Positions 7,892 through 18,724 of a DNA stretch of 64,000 nucleotides are shown here, in pieces. Under the pieces are notes generated by a model. The model had not been told where the DNA came from, did not search any database, and saw only the letters and a list, made by a program, of their open reading frames with translations. Position 1 is the first letter of the stretch. Each line of letters opens with the position of its first letter. The stretch is from Enterovibrio norvegicus DSM 15893 (GTDB lineage Bacteria > Pseudomonadota > Gammaproteobacteria > Enterobacterales > Vibrionaceae): NCBI RefSeq assembly GCF_900115495.1, contig NZ_FOWR01000002.1:62001-126000 (forward strand), given 5' to 3'. The translations under genes and the position numbers were made by a program.

Positions 7892-9448
7892 TTAGCCTAA
7901 CAGGTCGTCTGCCACTTTGTAGTTTGGATCTTCAATGTGGTTGATTTCAACCAAGCTACCTGCTTTTGTCAGTAGCGCCTGACAGTCTGGCGACAAATGG
8001 CGAAGATGCAGAGTCTTACCGGATTTGTTGTATCGGTCTGCCAAGGTATCAATCGCTTCAATCGCGGAATGGTCAGCAACACGTGACTTACCAAAATCTA
8101 CGATAACGTCGCTTGGGTCATTCTGTGCGTCGAATAGTTCAAGGAAGTTAGCCACTGAACCGAAGAAAAGTGGGCCATTCACTTCATAGATTTTTGAGCC
8201 TTCTTCATTGATGTGGCTTGTCGCGTAAATGTGTTTTGCGTGTTCCCATGCAAACATCAACGCAGAAACAATCACACCAACAATCACGGCAATTGCAAGG
8301 TCAGTCATTACGGTAACAACGGTGACTAACACGATGACAAAGAAATCTTTCTTAGGTACACGGCGTGCCAGCTTGAAGGTTGCCCATTCAAAGGTACCGA
8401 TAACAACCATGAACATCACACCAACAAGCGCTGCCAGTGGGATCATTTCAATCAGTGAAGAGGTGAACAAGATGAAGCAAAGCAGTGCAAGTGCGGCAAC
8501 GATGCCCGATAGGCGGCCACGACCACCTGAATTTACGTTGATCATTGATTGACCAATCATCGCACAACCGCCCATTGCACCGAACACTGAACATGTTACG
8601 TTCGCAACGCCTTGACCCACACACTCACGGTTACCGTGACCACGGGTGCCTGTCATCTCATCAATGACGGTGAGCGTAAGTAGCGACTCAATCAAACCAA
8701 CTGCAGCGAGAATAAGCGCGTAAGGCAAAATGATGTAAATCGTTTCTAGGCTAAACGGCACCATTGGCACGGCGAAGGTTGGCAGTGAGCCTGCAAGCGT
8801 TGCGTTCTCGTCGCCACTCATTGAGCGTAGGAAGTCCACCACTGTGCGTGTATCGAGATCAAGCAGCACGACGGCAGCCGTAACAGACACGATAGCAACC
8901 AGTGAAGAAGGTACTGATGTGGTTAGTTTTGGCAGGAAGTGAATGATTGCCATGGTGATAGCCACAAGGCCAAGCATCAATATCATTTGGCTGCCTTGAA
9001 GCCAATCTAGATTTCCTGCTGCATCTGGCGCTTTGAATTGGCCTAACTGTGCAAGGAAAATGACGATAGCCAAGCCATTAACGAAACCAATCATCACAGG
9101 GTGAGGCACCATGCGGATGAATTTTCCGAGCTTGAAAATACCGGCAGATACTTGGAAGAGGCCCGCGAGCATCACGGCAGCAAAAAGGTATTCGATGCCA
9201 TGCTGAGCAACCAAGCTGACCATAACAACGGCCATTGCACCTGTTGCGCCTGAAATCATGCCTGGGCGACCGCCAAGAATAGAGGTCAATAGGCCCATGA
9301 TGAACGCAGCGTAGAGACCAACCATAGGGTCTACACCTGCAACAAAGGCGAATGCAACGGCTTCAGGCACAAGTGCGAGCGCTACTGTCAACCCTGACAG
9401 TACGTCGTTTTTCACTGAGTGCTGGGGAAATTTAGGAAATTCAAACAT
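7892..9448 (-). CDS. SulP (SLC26) family anion transporter with STAS domain
   Basis: 518 residues. About 12-14 membrane segments fill residues 20-390, including the family signature region [22 protein letters not shown] (positions about 44-66) and the [23 protein letters not shown] stretch. A cytoplasmic STAS domain follows (about 400-510, [18 protein letters not shown]). SulP proteins carry sulphate, bicarbonate, chloride or dicarboxylates; the bicarbonate type (BicA-like) is plausible in a marine organism but substrate cannot be deduced. The start at 9448 lacks a strong ribosome binding site. No carbonic anhydrase lies beside it, and the gene stands alone. Confidence 0.9.
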   Translation of the reverse strand: MFEFPKFPQHSVKNDVLSGLTVALALVPEAVAFAFVAGVDPMVGLYAAFIMGLLTSILGGRPGMISGATGAMAVVMVSLVAQHGIEYLFAAVMLAGLFQVSAGIFKLGKFIRMVPHPVMIGFVNGLAIVIFLAQLGQFKAPDAAGNLDWLQGSQMILMLGLVAITMAIIHFLPKLTTSVPSSLVAIVSVTAAVVLLDLDTRTVVDFLRSMSGDENATLAGSLPTFAVPMVPFSLETIYIILPYALILAAVGLIESLLTLTVIDEMTGTRGHGNRECVGQGVANVTCSVFGAMGGCAMIGQSMINVNSGGRGRLSGIVAALALLCFILFTSSLIEMIPLAALVGVMFMVVIGTFEWATFKLARRVPKKDFFVIVLVTVVTVMTDLAIAVIVGVIVSALMFAWEHAKHIYATSHINEEGSKIYEVNGPLFFGSVANFLELFDAQNDPSDVIVDFGKSRVADHSAIEAIDTLADRYNKSGKTLHLRHLSPDCQALLTKAGSLVEINHIEDPNYKVADDLLG

Positions 9449-9752
9449 TATGTAAATTACTTGTCTTTAGATGGGTTAAGGGGAATCACACAACATCGCT
9501 AGCGGTAGCAAAACGATCGTCCTTGTAATCACATAGCTAGCAATTAAACGTTCTTTCTATAAACAGCTGTCTCAACTGTTAAATGCTTGCGGATACTACC
9601 TAATAGTGTGATTTTGTTCAATGTTCGTAACGTAATTGTGAATCTTAATGATAAAGATATCAGTGTTTGACATGTTGAAGCGACAGCGTGAAATACGTGT
9701 ATAGCATTAGGGTAGTCGTGTTCGGGGACAACGTAACGATTACATTAAATGC
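9449..9752. other. Intergenic region upstream of the SulP gene
   Basis: 304 bp with no gene. It holds the SulP promoter on the minus strand. I see no convincing operator in it. Confidence 0.45.
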
Positions 9753-9807
9753 TTATACCCAAACAACCTCAAGTTACTTGTTCACCCAGAGTTTGTTTGG
9801 GTATAAA
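9753..9807. repeat. Intergenic palindromic repeat with TATACCCAAACAA arms
   Basis: TTATACCCAAACAAC (9753-9767) is mirrored by GTTTGTTTGGGTATAAA (9791-9807) around a 23-nt centre containing CTCAAGTTACTTG. From memory, elements with TATACCCAA arms recur between genes in Vibrionaceae genomes. Only one copy is in this window, so repetition must be checked genome-wide. Confidence 0.55.
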
Positions 9808-9808
9808 T

Positions 9809-9842
9809 AAAAAAAGAGCCATGACATGCATGGCTCTTTTTT
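9809..9842 (-). terminator. Intrinsic terminator of rne
   Basis: GAGCCATG and CATGGCTC form a stem around ACATG, flanked by A7 and T6, so it can work in both directions. On the minus strand it lies 15 bp after the rne stop. Confidence 0.88.
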
Positions 9843-9856
9843 ACCCTAGCCTTAAC

Positions 9857-12800
9857 TTAGAAGTTAGGCTTGGTCGCGGGTGCTGCGGCGCGGCTAGTTG
9901 CCGTGTCACTACCTGCTTGTTTGGTTTGAAGACGCTCGGCACGGAACTCTGCAATTGCGACTTGGATTGGCGCAGAAGACACTTCTTGAGCTGGAGCGGG
10001 TGCTTTCGTCATTGGAGACGTTGCAACACGACAACGAATCACTGGCGCTTCTGCAGGTTTTTCTGCTTCAACCGCTGAGATTTCACTCGCTTCAATCACT
10101 TCTTTGATGTCTGCTTTTTCTTCGTTCTGAACTGGCGCTGATTCAACCACTGCTTCTTGAGCCACAGTCTCTTGAACCTCGGCTTTTGCAACAACGGTTT
10201 CTGGCGCTTGTTGAGCGGCAGGTTCTTCCGATACGGCATTCACTGTTAGTGGAAGTTCTTCGCTCAGTGCGTCTGCACCTTCAAATTTGGCTTTTTCTTC
10301 CAAAATCGTAGGCGTTGCAGGACGAGGGAATACTTTACCCATTGCCATTTCAGGGAAAGCAACACCGCTTAGGGCTGGTTTTGCTTCAACTGTTTTTTCA
10401 GCAACGGGGGTTTCTTGTGCCACATCAGCGATGACTTCTTCTACAACAACAGGTGCTTTCTGTGCGGCTTTCGACGGCCATACTTTACCCATTGCCATTT
10501 CTGGAGAAGCCACACCAGACTTCAGAACAACCTTGCTGCGCTTCTCTACAAAAGAAACTGCAGTTTCCATCATGTCTAGCTGGTCAAGACCTTGTTCTGT
10601 CGATTCAGTGTCGTTGTCTTCGCGGTAGTTGCGACGACGACGTTGACCACTGGCACGTAGGTGACGAGGTGAGCGACGGTTACGACGTTTCTCATCACGT
10701 TGCTCAGTTTGCTCGCCATCTTGCGCAGCCACAGTTTCGTTCACATCAACTTGTTTTGCTTCGGCAGCAACTGCTTTGCCCATCTCTTGAAGAGGGTTTT
10801 CAGCCACATTCTCTTGCTCAACAGACGTGTCGCCTACGCGAATTTTCTTGTCTAGTTTACGGCGTTGACGGCGTTGCTTGATTTTTTCCGTCTTCTCCGC
10901 TTTTTCCTGCTTCTCAACTGCAACTACTGGCGCTTCTTCTTTTACAGGTTTAGCGACTTTCTGCTGTTGGCGCTGTTCCGTTTTCTCTGCTTTATCAACA
11001 GGCTTACGGTTTTGCTTCTTCGCAGGTTTTTCTTGACGTTCTGCGTTGCCGTTGCGCTCGTTACGTTCATTACGCTGTTCTTTACGATCCGCCGTTTCTG
11101 GACGGTCTTTACGACGTTGTGGACGTTTCTCGTTGCGCTCTTGCTTGCCGTTTTCATCGCGTTGATTGTTGCGTGAACCACGACGATTGCGGTCTTGCGA
11201 ACGTTTCTGATCACGACGATTACGGTTTTCTTGTTTCGGTTCTTCTTTCTGCTCTTGCTCAGGCTCTGATGCAAACAGACCAGAAATGAAGCTAACCAAA
11301 CGCGAGAACAAGCCCGGTTGTGTTTCAGCTTCTTTGGTTGGTGCAGGCTTCGCAGATGGTGCTGGTGAAGCTGGCGCAGAGAAACCTTGAAGTGCAGGCT
11401 CTTCACGTTTCTTCTCGACACGTTCAGCAGGGGCGTCATCTTTTGCTTCTGCTTCGCGTATTGCTTCTAGTTGCTTAGGCAAGTGGTAAGAAAGCGTACT
11501 GTTTTCATCACCGCCACGTACACGCAACACTTCAAAGTGTGGTGTTTCCATGTCTGCGTTTGGCACGATAACAACGCGAACGTTGTGGTATTTCTCTACA
11601 TGCTGAACAGAGCGGCGTTTTTCGTTAAGCAGGTAAGAGGCCACAGGCACTGGCACGATAGCCATGACTTGCGATGTGTTCTCTTTCAATGCTTCTTCTT
11701 CGATCAATCGAAGAATAGACAGCGACAGGGATTCGTTATCACGAATCACACCTGTACCCGTACAACGAGGACAAATATGGTGGCTCGCTTCTGCCAAAGA
11801 CGGGCTTAGGCGTTGGCGAGACATTTCTAGCAGACCGAAACGTGAAATACGGCCGATTTGAACGCGGGCGCGGTCCATACGAACTGCTTCACGAAGGCGG
11901 TTTTCAACTTCGCGTTGGTGGCGAACAGGGGTCATATCGATAAAATCGATAACAACCAAGCCACCCAGGTCGCGAAGACGTAATTGACGTGCAATTTCGT
12001 CAGCCGCTTCTAGGTTCGTTTGAAGTGCGGTTTCTTCGATATCAGAGCCTTTTGTTGCGCGGGCTGAGTTGATATCAATAGAGGTCAATGCTTCTGTAGG
12101 GTCGATAACAATTGAACCACCAGATGGCAGACGGACTTCACGCTGGAATGCAGATTCAATCTGGCTTTCGATTTGGTAATGGCTGAATAGAGGCACTTCA
12201 CCTTCGTAGCGCTTAACGCGCTGCAGGAAGTCAGGGCGGGTCGCCTGAATACGCTCACGAGCCTGATTGAATACTGTTTCGCTATCAATCAATACTTCAC
12301 CGATGTCACGGCGCAGGTAGTCACGGAATGCACGGGCAATAACGTCACTTTCTTGGTAGATAAGGAAAGGAGCATTTTGAGAATCTGCAGCACCTAGGAT
12401 ACGTTCCCAGTTGTTCAACAGATAGTTCAAATCCCATTCAAGTTCTTCAGCTGATTTGCCGACGCCTGCGGTGCGAACAATAAGACCCATGCCTTGTGGC
12501 AGTTTAAGGCCTGACATTGCTTCTTTAAGTTGGCTACGCTCTTCACCTTCGATGCGACGAGAAATACCGCCAGCACGTGGGTTGTTAGGCATAAGAACAA
12601 GGTAACTACCCGCAAGGGAGATGAAAGTGGTTAGGGCTGCGCCTTTGTTACCACGTTCTTCTTTATCTACCTGAACAATCACCTCTTGGCCTTCTTTCAA
12701 CACCTCTTTGATGTTTGGACGGCCTTGGTAGCTGTAATTATCTGGGAAGTATTCGCGGGCAATTTCTTTAAGAGGAAGGAAACCGTGACGTTCTGAACCG

Positions 12801-12979
12801 TAGTCAACGAAAGCTGCTTCTAGACTTGGTTCAATACGGGTGATTTTGCCTTTATAAATATTTGCTTTCTTCGATTCATGGCCTGGGCTTTCGATATCTA
12901 GATCGTACAAGCGCTGACCGTCAACCAATGCGACGCGCAACTCTTCTTTTTGAGTTGCGTTGATCAACATTCTTTTCAT
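9857..12979 (-). CDS. rne: Ribonuclease E
   Basis: 1040 residues. RNase E is the essential endonuclease that starts mRNA decay, processes rRNA and tRNA, and scaffolds the degradosome at the inner membrane. The first ~510 residues are the conserved catalytic half: S1 domain (about 39-119), RNase H-like and 5'-sensor region, the Mg-binding aspartates in [11 protein letters not shown] and VIDFIDMTP (near 303 and 346), and the zinc-link CPRCTGTG near 404-407. The second half is a low-complexity, Arg/Lys/Glu-rich scaffold with RNRRDQKR-type arginine clusters that bind RNA, ending in AAPATKPNF. The start is set at [10 protein letters not shown], the invariant family N-terminus; the longer frame to 13042 is leader. 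It is preceded by an unusually long leader, as in other enterics and vibrios. Confidence 0.96.
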   Translation of the reverse strand: MKRMLINATQKEELRVALVDGQRLYDLDIESPGHESKKANIYKGKITRIEPSLEAAFVDYGSERHGFLPLKEIAREYFPDNYSYQGRPNIKEVLKEGQEVIVQVDKEERGNKGAALTTFISLAGSYLVLMPNNPRAGGISRRIEGEERSQLKEAMSGLKLPQGMGLIVRTAGVGKSAEELEWDLNYLLNNWERILGAADSQNAPFLIYQESDVIARAFRDYLRRDIGEVLIDSETVFNQARERIQATRPDFLQRVKRYEGEVPLFSHYQIESQIESAFQREVRLPSGGSIVIDPTEALTSIDINSARATKGSDIEETALQTNLEAADEIARQLRLRDLGGLVVIDFIDMTPVRHQREVENRLREAVRMDRARVQIGRISRFGLLEMSRQRLSPSLAEASHHICPRCTGTGVIRDNESLSLSILRLIEEEALKENTSQVMAIVPVPVASYLLNEKRRSVQHVEKYHNVRVVIVPNADMETPHFEVLRVRGGDENSTLSYHLPKQLEAIREAEAKDDAPAERVEKKREEPALQGFSAPASPAPSAKPAPTKEAETQPGLFSRLVSFISGLFASEPEQEQKEEPKQENRNRRDQKRSQDRNRRGSRNNQRDENGKQERNEKRPQRRKDRPETADRKEQRNERNERNGNAERQEKPAKKQNRKPVDKAEKTEQRQQQKVAKPVKEEAPVVAVEKQEKAEKTEKIKQRRQRRKLDKKIRVGDTSVEQENVAENPLQEMGKAVAAEAKQVDVNETVAAQDGEQTEQRDEKRRNRRSPRHLRASGQRRRRNYREDNDTESTEQGLDQLDMMETAVSFVEKRSKVVLKSGVASPEMAMGKVWPSKAAQKAPVVVEEVIADVAQETPVAEKTVEAKPALSGVAFPEMAMGKVFPRPATPTILEEKAKFEGADALSEELPLTVNAVSEEPAAQQAPETVVAKAEVQETVAQEAVVESAPVQNEEKADIKEVIEASEISAVEAEKPAEAPVIRCRVATSPMTKAPAPAQEVSSAPIQVAIAEFRAERLQTKQAGSDTATSRAAAPATKPNF

Positions 12980-13490
12980 ATCAAATTTTTCTCGATTATT
13001 TGTCGTTGTTATTAGTTGTCGGATACGAGACAAAAAACGCAATGCTGCCAGGTCCCAAGTCTGACATTAATGCAACCTCACGGCTGGGGAATCAGGGACG
13101 CTCTAGGGCACTACTTATTTACCCACTGACACGGAAATAAAGAAGTCTCTCCGGTTTACTCAGTCGGTTTTCCACCACAAATGGCGACAGTCTCTTTGAC
13201 ACTGGTTATTTTTCCCGTCGTGCCAACAAACTAACGGGTGCCTTAATCCTCATGTCTTACGCCAAATGCTGCATGATTAAAACGCGTTGAACTCTCATCG
13301 GAATCGAAACTACTAAGAAATAGTGCCGTGAATGGTCAATGTGTCTTGGTTAAAGCGGATTATGTTTACTCTGTTTGACGGCAATTTCGCCGTAGTGTGT
13401 AAAAAAGCTACAAACTTTTCTACAGTACGGCGCAACTATAGCAGGGACACTTTTTTGCGGCAAATTACTTTGATGCAATGTAGAATCTAT
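12980..13490 (-). promoter_or_regulatory. Long rne leader / divergent rne-rluC control region
   Basis: About 515 bp separate the divergent rne and rluC starts. In E. coli, rne has a ~360-nt leader whose hairpins let RNase E cleave and down-regulate its own mRNA (Rfam rne5). This region is long enough for the same arrangement, and several short inverted repeats lie in it, for example ACGGC-N6-GCCGT at 13379-13394 and CCCGT-N15-ACGGG near 13214-13238. No other gene is seen. The presence of the rne5 fold is inferred. Confidence 0.55.
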
Positions 13491-13495
13491 GCCCT

Positions 13496-14440
13496 ATGAA
13501 TACAGAAAAACCTAAAGTGCAATTCATCGACATCTCCGATGACATTGCAGGCCAGCGGATCGATAATTTTCTCCGAAATAGGCTTAAAAACGTCCCTAAA
13601 AGTATGATTTATCGCGTTCTTCGCAAAGGAGAGGTGCGAGTTAACAAAAAACGTATAAAACCGGAATACAAGCTTCAAGAGGGGGATGTTATTCGTCTTC
13701 CCCCTATCAAGATCCCAGAGACGGCGCAGGTTGAAGCGCCTAACACCAAGCTTGATAGGGTCGCAGAGTTAGAAAATTGTGTGATTTATGAAGACGATCA
13801 CATGCTTATTCTCAATAAACCGTCTGGAACCGCCGTTCATGGCGGCAGTGGGTTGCATTTTGGCGCGATTGAGGCCATGCGCGCATTACGCCCAGATGCA
13901 CGTTTTCTTGAATTGGTTCATCGAATCGACCGAGATACTTCTGGCATTTTGTTGATTGCCAAAAAACGCTCGGCACTTCGTCATCTCCAAGCGCAATTTC
14001 GCGAGAAGACGGTACAGAAGTATTACTTTGCTTTGGTCATGGGGAACTGGAAACCAAGCATGCGTAAAGTGACCGCACCTTTACTTAAGAACGAAGTGAA
14101 CAGCATTGTGCGGGTTAATCCGAACGGTAAAGCGTCAGAAACACGCTTTAGAGTGTTGGAGCAATTTAAAGAAGCGACCTTGGTTCAAGCGAGTCCAATC
14201 ACTGGGCGCACACACCAGATTCGTGTCCATGCTCAATATTCAGGTCATCCTATCGCTTGGGATGATAGGTATGGTGATCGACGATTTGATGCTTATACGA
14301 AGAAATTTGGCTTGGGTCGATTGTTCCTTCATGCCGCAAACATTAAGTTCACGCACCCGAGCACAGAAGCGCTAATGGATATCTCCGCGCCGATGGAAAA
14401 GAAACTCGAGCGAACGTTAGAAGGACTACGCACCTGTTAA
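13496..14440 (+). CDS. rluC: 23S rRNA pseudouridine(955/2504/2580) synthase RluC
   Basis: 314 residues. An S4 RNA-binding domain (about 14-75; RIDNFLRNRLKNVPKSMIYR, RKGEVRVNKKRIK) is followed by the RluA-type catalytic domain with HRIDRDTSGILLIAKK carrying the catalytic Asp and TGRTHQIRVHAQYSGHPI. RluC makes three pseudouridines in 23S rRNA. Placement divergent from rne and before the HAD and yceF genes is the conserved order. Its stop codon overlaps the apparent CTG start of the next gene. Confidence 0.95.
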   Translation: MNTEKPKVQFIDISDDIAGQRIDNFLRNRLKNVPKSMIYRVLRKGEVRVNKKRIKPEYKLQEGDVIRLPPIKIPETAQVEAPNTKLDRVAELENCVIYEDDHMLILNKPSGTAVHGGSGLHFGAIEAMRALRPDARFLELVHRIDRDTSGILLIAKKRSALRHLQAQFREKTVQKYYFALVMGNWKPSMRKVTAPLLKNEVNSIVRVNPNGKASETRFRVLEQFKEATLVQASPITGRTHQIRVHAQYSGHPIAWDDRYGDRRFDAYTKKFGLGRLFLHAANIKFTHPSTEALMDISAPMEKKLERTLEGLRTC

Positions 14441-15087
14441 AGCAATATAAGCTAGTCATCTTTGATTGGGATGGCACTGTGATGGATTCGGTGGCACGCA
14501 TTGTGTCGTGTTTAGAGGAAGCTGCCCGTTTAACGGGTGGTTTGCCAACGCTGTCGCCAGAGCAATTAAAGCAAATGATAGGTTTGAGCTTAGAAAAGGG
14601 GTTTGTATTTCTTTACCCAGATGTACCTTTCTCTCTGTTTGAGACGTGGAAGGCGCATTATGGTCAGCAGTTTCGGGATGATAACCCAACACCACATGCG
14701 TTTTATCCTGGGGTTACCGATACACTTGACACGTTGAAAAATGCGTCTGGCAAAGTTTTAGGGGTGGCGACAGGGAAATCGCGTATTGGCCTTGATAGGG
14801 CAATGGGTGAAACCGACAGTCAGCATTTCTTTGCCGCGACACGAACGGCTGATGAGACGTTATCAAAGCCCGATCCTCTAATGATTCATGCGTTGCTTGA
14901 AGAGCTCGGTATCAATCAAGAAGAGGCTGTCATGATAGGGGATACCTCTCATGACATGTTGTTAGCAAACAACGCGGGCATTGATGCGATTGGTATTACA
15001 TGGGGTGTGCATGATGCTGCTACGCTATCTGAATACCATCCTGTGGCGATTATCAATACACTGCCAGAATTACTCAAACTGCCATAG
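14434..15087 (+). CDS. HAD-superfamily hydrolase with an apparent CTG start
   Basis: 217 residues if translation starts at CTG 14434. The catalytic HAD motif FDWDGT (nucleophile and acid/base Asp) is encoded at 14458-14478. It lies upstream of the first ATG/GTG in this frame (GTG 14479), and there is no ATG, GTG or TTG between an in-frame stop at 14344 and that GTG. AAGGA at 14421-14425 sits 8 nt before CTG 14434. Starting there gives LLKQYKLVIFDWDGT, the expected N-terminus. Later motifs are present: VATGKS (motif II), KPDPLM (motif III Lys) and MIGDTSHDML (motif IV). Known role of relatives: phosphatase of small phosphorylated metabolites (phosphoglycolate-like). It is coupled to rluC by a 7-bp overlap. 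Confidence 0.85.
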   Translation: MLKQYKLVIFDWDGTVMDSVARIVSCLEEAARLTGGLPTLSPEQLKQMIGLSLEKGFVFLYPDVPFSLFETWKAHYGQQFRDDNPTPHAFYPGVTDTLDTLKNASGKVLGVATGKSRIGLDRAMGETDSQHFFAATRTADETLSKPDPLMIHALLEELGINQEEAVMIGDTSHDMLLANNAGIDAIGITWGVHDAATLSEYHPVAIINTLPELLKLP

Positions 15088-15114
15088 ACATAAGCGTTAG
15101 CAAGACGTAAAAAT

Positions 15115-15143
15115 GAAAAAAGAGCGAAGATTCGCTCTTTTTT
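15115..15143 (+). terminator. Bidirectional terminator between HAD gene and yceF
   Basis: GAGCGAA-GA-TTCGCTC with A6 before and T6 after, located between convergent genes. Confidence 0.85.
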
Positions 15144-15165
15144 CGTGCCTGATAGAAGGGGTTAG

Positions 15166-15753
15166 TTAACCTAGAACGTTGATACCTTCTTGCTCTAACA
15201 TTTCACGCAGTCGAATCAATGGAAGACCAATCAAAGTGTTTGGGTCTCTACCATCGAGCTTCTCAAACAATGCGATGCCTAATCCTTCACATTTGAAGCT
15301 ACCCGCGCAATCGAGCGGTAGCTCGCGCTTCACGTAGTTTCTAATTTCTACCTCAGAGAGAGATCTAAAGTGAACGTGAAACGGTTCAACGTCGGTTTGA
15401 GCTTTTCCGGTTGCACTGTTATAGAGGCTTAAACCTGTATAAAAAGTGACGTGTTTGCCTGAAGCCGCACTGAGTTGGTCGAAAGCACGCTCTTCAGTAT
15501 GAGGTTTGCCGAGGATCTTTCCGTCGATCACGCAGACTTGATCGGATCCTATGATCAAGGCGTTCGGATGATCGATACTGCACGCTTTTGCCTTATTTTC
15601 AGACAAACGCTTCACCAAATCGCTCGGATCTTCTTGTTCGTAAGGGGTTTCATCAATATCAGGCGAATGCGTTAGAAAGGAAATTCCCAGCTTTTCTAAC
15701 ACCATTTGGCGATATTTAGAGCCGGATCCTAGCACGACTGTTTGTTTATTCAT
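15166..15753 (-). CDS. yceF: Maf/YceF-type nucleotide pyrophosphatase
   Basis: 195 residues. It carries the Maf family motifs: [21 protein letters not shown] at the N-terminus, the [10 protein letters not shown] substrate loop, [18 protein letters not shown] and [16 protein letters not shown]. YceF-type Maf enzymes hydrolyse modified nucleotides such as 7-methyl-GTP to the monophosphate. The position between rluC and yceD, on the opposite strand, is the conserved location of yceF. AAGGA lies about 9 nt before the ATG. The 15754-15999 gap to yceD holds the divergent promoters. Confidence 0.92.
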   Translation of the reverse strand: MNKQTVVLGSGSKYRQMVLEKLGISFLTHSPDIDETPYEQEDPSDLVKRLSENKAKACSIDHPNALIIGSDQVCVIDGKILGKPHTEERAFDQLSAASGKHVTFYTGLSLYNSATGKAQTDVEPFHVHFRSLSEVEIRNYVKRELPLDCAGSFKCEGLGIALFEKLDGRDPNTLIGLPLIRLREMLEQEGINVLG

Positions 15754-15961
15754 CTAACGATGATCCTTTCTCGGAATATTCGTATACGAAGGTCAGTGTA
15801 ATGTTTTACACTTGCGGAGGCGAGTGGGCATAGGATGTCCGTTGGCAATTCGTGCCCATTCTGTTTCAAATTCGCTAAGTGCCTGTAGTACAGAAAATAA
15901 CCTTTTCTTCTCTGGGAGAGTGTGTATGCGCTACCTGTTAGAAGTAAAAGGCTAAATTTCT

Positions 15962-15990
15962 TTGACTCGGGATACTTTGGAGGCTAGAAT
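15962..15990 (+). promoter_or_regulatory. Strong sigma-70-like promoter of the yceD-rpmF-fab operon
   Basis: TTGACT (15962-15967), exactly 17 bp, then TAGAAT (15985-15990). The start codon of yceD is at 16000, so transcription from here would leave at most a few leader bases. Confidence 0.65.
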
Positions 15991-15999
15991 TCGCGCCCT

Positions 16000-16521
16000 A
16001 TGCAAAAGGTAAAAGTACCACTAACGGTTGACCCGTTTAAAAGTGCGCAAAAGCGACTTGATTATGATGGCATCATCGCAGTTAAGCAGCTTGAACGTCT
16101 TGCAGAGGTAACTGGAGGTGTGATCAGTGATGCTGATGTTAAACTTTCTTTTGATATTGATGCACAAGGACTGAAGATCGTAAGCGGTAACGTGAAGGTC
16201 GACGTCAATCTTGAGTGTCAACGTTGTTGGAAAGTCTACCCACATCATTGTGATATCGAATTTATTTACAGCCCGGTTTTCAATGAAGATCAGGTTGACA
16301 ATTTACCAGATGCTTATGAGCCGGCATTAGTCGACGAAAATGGTGAGATTAACCTACTTCAACTTATCGAAGATGAGTTGATTGTGGCTTTGCCACAGGT
16401 TGCCATGCACGAAGAAGCTGATTGCGAAATCGATTCTGATGGTATGGTTTTCGGGGAAATCCCGCTTGCTGATGAGCGTCCGAATCCATTTGCCGTTTTG
16501 AAAAACTTAAAGCAAAAGTAA
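16000..16521 (+). CDS. yceD: YceD (DUF177) 23S rRNA accumulation protein
   Basis: 173 residues. It begins MQKVKVPLTVDPFKSAQKRL, carries the conserved pair in LECQRCWK and later the Cys in EADCEIDSD, and ends in PNPFAVLKNLKQK; all are hallmarks of YceD. The protein is needed for normal 23S rRNA levels and is linked functionally to L32, whose gene follows 15 bp later. GGAGG lies 16 nt upstream of the ATG, too far to be a normal ribosome binding site. Confidence 0.93.
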   Translation: MQKVKVPLTVDPFKSAQKRLDYDGIIAVKQLERLAEVTGGVISDADVKLSFDIDAQGLKIVSGNVKVDVNLECQRCWKVYPHHCDIEFIYSPVFNEDQVDNLPDAYEPALVDENGEINLLQLIEDELIVALPQVAMHEEADCEIDSDGMVFGEIPLADERPNPFAVLKNLKQK

Positions 16522-16536
16522 CGAGGAGTAGGGTCC

Positions 16537-16707
16537 ATGGCCGTACAAAAGAGCAAAAAATCACGTTCAATGCGTGGTATGCGTCGTTCACACGATGCGC
16601 TAACTACTAGTGCATTGTCTGTAGATGCAACTTCTGGTGAAACTCACCTGCGTCACAACGTGACTGCTGACGGTTTCTACCGTGGCCGCAAGGTAATCAA
16701 CAAGTAA
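16537..16707 (+). CDS. rpmF: 50S ribosomal protein L32
   Basis: 56 residues ([20 protein letters not shown] at the start, [11 protein letters not shown] at the end), the standard length and sequence of bacterial L32. The Cys-type zinc ribbon is absent, as in other gammaproteobacteria. ACGAGGAG precedes the ATG. It is translated between yceD and plsX, the universal arrangement that ties ribosome synthesis to lipid synthesis. Confidence 0.97.
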   Translation: MAVQKSKKSRSMRGMRRSHDALTTSALSVDATSGETHLRHNVTADGFYRGRKVINK

Positions 16708-16716
16708 GGTTGAGCC

Positions 16717-17742
16717 TTGACTGGTCTAACCATTGCACTTGATGCGATGGGTGGGGACTTCGGTCCCCAGGTAACAGTGCCTGCCTCCGTGCAGGCATTG
16801 TTGCATTTCCCTTCGTTAAAAGTCGTACTCGTCGGTGATCACGCTGAGATCACCCGCCAGCTCGTATCGCTGGGTCAAGAACATGCCTCCCGCATTTCAA
16901 TTGTTCATGCGGAATCTTCTATCGCCAACGACACGCGTCCTTCTCAAGCACTTCGCTCGAGTAAAGGCACATCCATGCGTATTGCATTGGAACTTGTCGC
17001 CGATGGCAAAGCTGATGCCTGTGTCAGTGCCGGTAACACGGGCGCACTGATGGCACTCTCTCGCTCCTTATTAAAACTTCTCCCCGGCATAGACAGGCCT
17101 GCGCTTGTTTCAGCCCTCCCAACCTTAGGTTCTCAACAAAGCTGGTTACTCGATCTTGGTGCAAATGTTTCGGTGGATGCTGATACCTTGTTCCAGTTTG
17201 CGGTAATGGGCTCTGTGCTTGCTGAAGAACAATTAGGTCATCAACCTACGGTGGGCCTGCTGAATATCGGTGAAGAAGAAATCAAAGGAAATGATTTAGT
17301 AAAGCGTTGCTCGGAAATGCTTCAGCAATGCTCTGCAGTCAATTACATTGGTTACGTAGAGGGCAATCAGCTCTATACAGGGAAGGCCGATGTGGTTGTC
17401 TGTGATGGATTTGTCGGCAACGTCAGCCTGAAAACCAGTGAAGGGGTCGCAAAGCTGTTTTTAGATAGCTTGAAGCAGCATATTTTGACGAGCCCATTTA
17501 AAAAACTGGTGGCTAAATGGTTATTTGGCGAACTTTTTACTGCGCTCAATCACCTGAACCCCGACCAGTACAATGGCGCAAGTCTGTTAGGATTGCGCGG
17601 CATTGTAGTGAAAAGCCACGGACGTGCTGATATATCCGCTTTCCAACACGCTATCGGGGAAGCGGTCCACGAAGTCGAACGGCAACTACCTAAAAAAATA
17701 TGTGACCGTTTGGAAGCCGTACTACTCGAGAGGCATTATTAG
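16717..17742 (+). CDS. plsX: Phosphate acyltransferase PlsX
   Basis: 341 residues with a TTG start at 16717. PlsX makes acyl-phosphate from acyl-ACP and inorganic phosphate, the acyl donor for PlsY in phospholipid synthesis. The N-terminal [32 protein letters not shown] and [17 protein letters not shown] motifs are typical. It follows rpmF by 9 bp, and TAAGG overlapping the rpmF stop serves as ribosome binding site. It is 5 bp ahead of fabH. Confidence 0.95.
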   Translation: MTGLTIALDAMGGDFGPQVTVPASVQALLHFPSLKVVLVGDHAEITRQLVSLGQEHASRISIVHAESSIANDTRPSQALRSSKGTSMRIALELVADGKADACVSAGNTGALMALSRSLLKLLPGIDRPALVSALPTLGSQQSWLLDLGANVSVDADTLFQFAVMGSVLAEEQLGHQPTVGLLNIGEEEIKGNDLVKRCSEMLQQCSAVNYIGYVEGNQLYTGKADVVVCDGFVGNVSLKTSEGVAKLFLDSLKQHILTSPFKKLVAKWLFGELFTALNHLNPDQYNGASLLGLRGIVVKSHGRADISAFQHAIGEAVHEVERQLPKKICDRLEAVLLERHY

Positions 17743-17747
17743 TCTTC

Positions 17748-18710
17748 ATGTTCAGTAAGATTCTAGGTACAGGCAGCTTTCTGCCTGCCCAAATCCGCAC
17801 TAACGCGGATCTCGAAAAAATGGTTGATACCAGTGATGAGTGGATAACTGCCCGAACTGGTATTAAAGAGCGTCGTATTGCATCGGAAAACGAGTCTGTT
17901 GCAGTAATGGCTTACAACGCTGCTGTCCAAGCAATTGATATGGCAGCGATTGATAAGCACGACATTGACCTCATTATTGTTGCTACCACAAGCGGTGAAA
18001 GTGCATTCCCTGCTGCCGCATGTGAAGTCCAGGCCATGCTTGGTATTAGTGGTTGCCCTGCCTTTGATATTGCTGCTGCATGTTCTGGTTTTGTTTACGC
18101 ACTGAGCGTTGCTGATCAGTATGTGAAGTCAGGCATGGCGCGTAACGCCTTGGTTGTTGGTTCTGATCGTCTTTCTCACATGTGTGATCCGACCGATCGT
18201 TCAACTGTCATCTTGTTTGGTGATGGTGCGGGTGCCGTTGTTGTCGGTGCAAGCGAAGAGCCAGGTGTGATCTCTACTCACTTACGTGCTGATGGTAAAT
18301 TTGGCGAGTTGCTGAACTTGAAACACCCTGGGCGAGGTTCGCGTTCTCAAGTTGAAGAAGATGCTTGGCTAGAAATGGCAGGCAACGATGTCTTTAAAGT
18401 TGCTGTTACGCAACTGGCTAACATCGTCTCTGAAACGCTTGATGCCAACCAAATGGAAAAGTCTGAAATCGATTGGCTTGTTCCACACCAAGCAAACTAT
18501 CGAATCATTAAAGCGACGGCAAAAAAACTGGCCATGTCCATGGATCAGGTTGTCCTAACGCTAGATAAACATGGCAATACGTCTGCCGCTTCTGTTCCGA
18601 CTGCACTTGATGAAGCAGTACGTGATGGACGCATTCAACGCGGTCAAACGATATTGCTTGAAGCTTTTGGCGGTGGTTTCGCCTGGGGCTCTGCGCTGAT
18701 TAAGTTTTAA
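17748..18710 (+). CDS. fabH: 3-oxoacyl-ACP synthase III (KAS III)
   Basis: 320 residues. FabH starts fatty-acid synthesis by condensing acetyl-CoA with malonyl-ACP. The catalytic triad is visible: Cys in [14 protein letters not shown], His in VPHQANYRI and Asn in [10 protein letters not shown]. Length and the C-terminal [18 protein letters not shown] are standard. Confidence 0.96.
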   Translation: MFSKILGTGSFLPAQIRTNADLEKMVDTSDEWITARTGIKERRIASENESVAVMAYNAAVQAIDMAAIDKHDIDLIIVATTSGESAFPAAACEVQAMLGISGCPAFDIAAACSGFVYALSVADQYVKSGMARNALVVGSDRLSHMCDPTDRSTVILFGDGAGAVVVGASEEPGVISTHLRADGKFGELLNLKHPGRGSRSQVEEDAWLEMAGNDVFKVAVTQLANIVSETLDANQMEKSEIDWLVPHQANYRIIKATAKKLAMSMDQVVLTLDKHGNTSAASVPTALDEAVRDGRIQRGQTILLEAFGGGFAWGSALIKF

Positions 18711-18724
18711 TAAGGAAAATTTCT

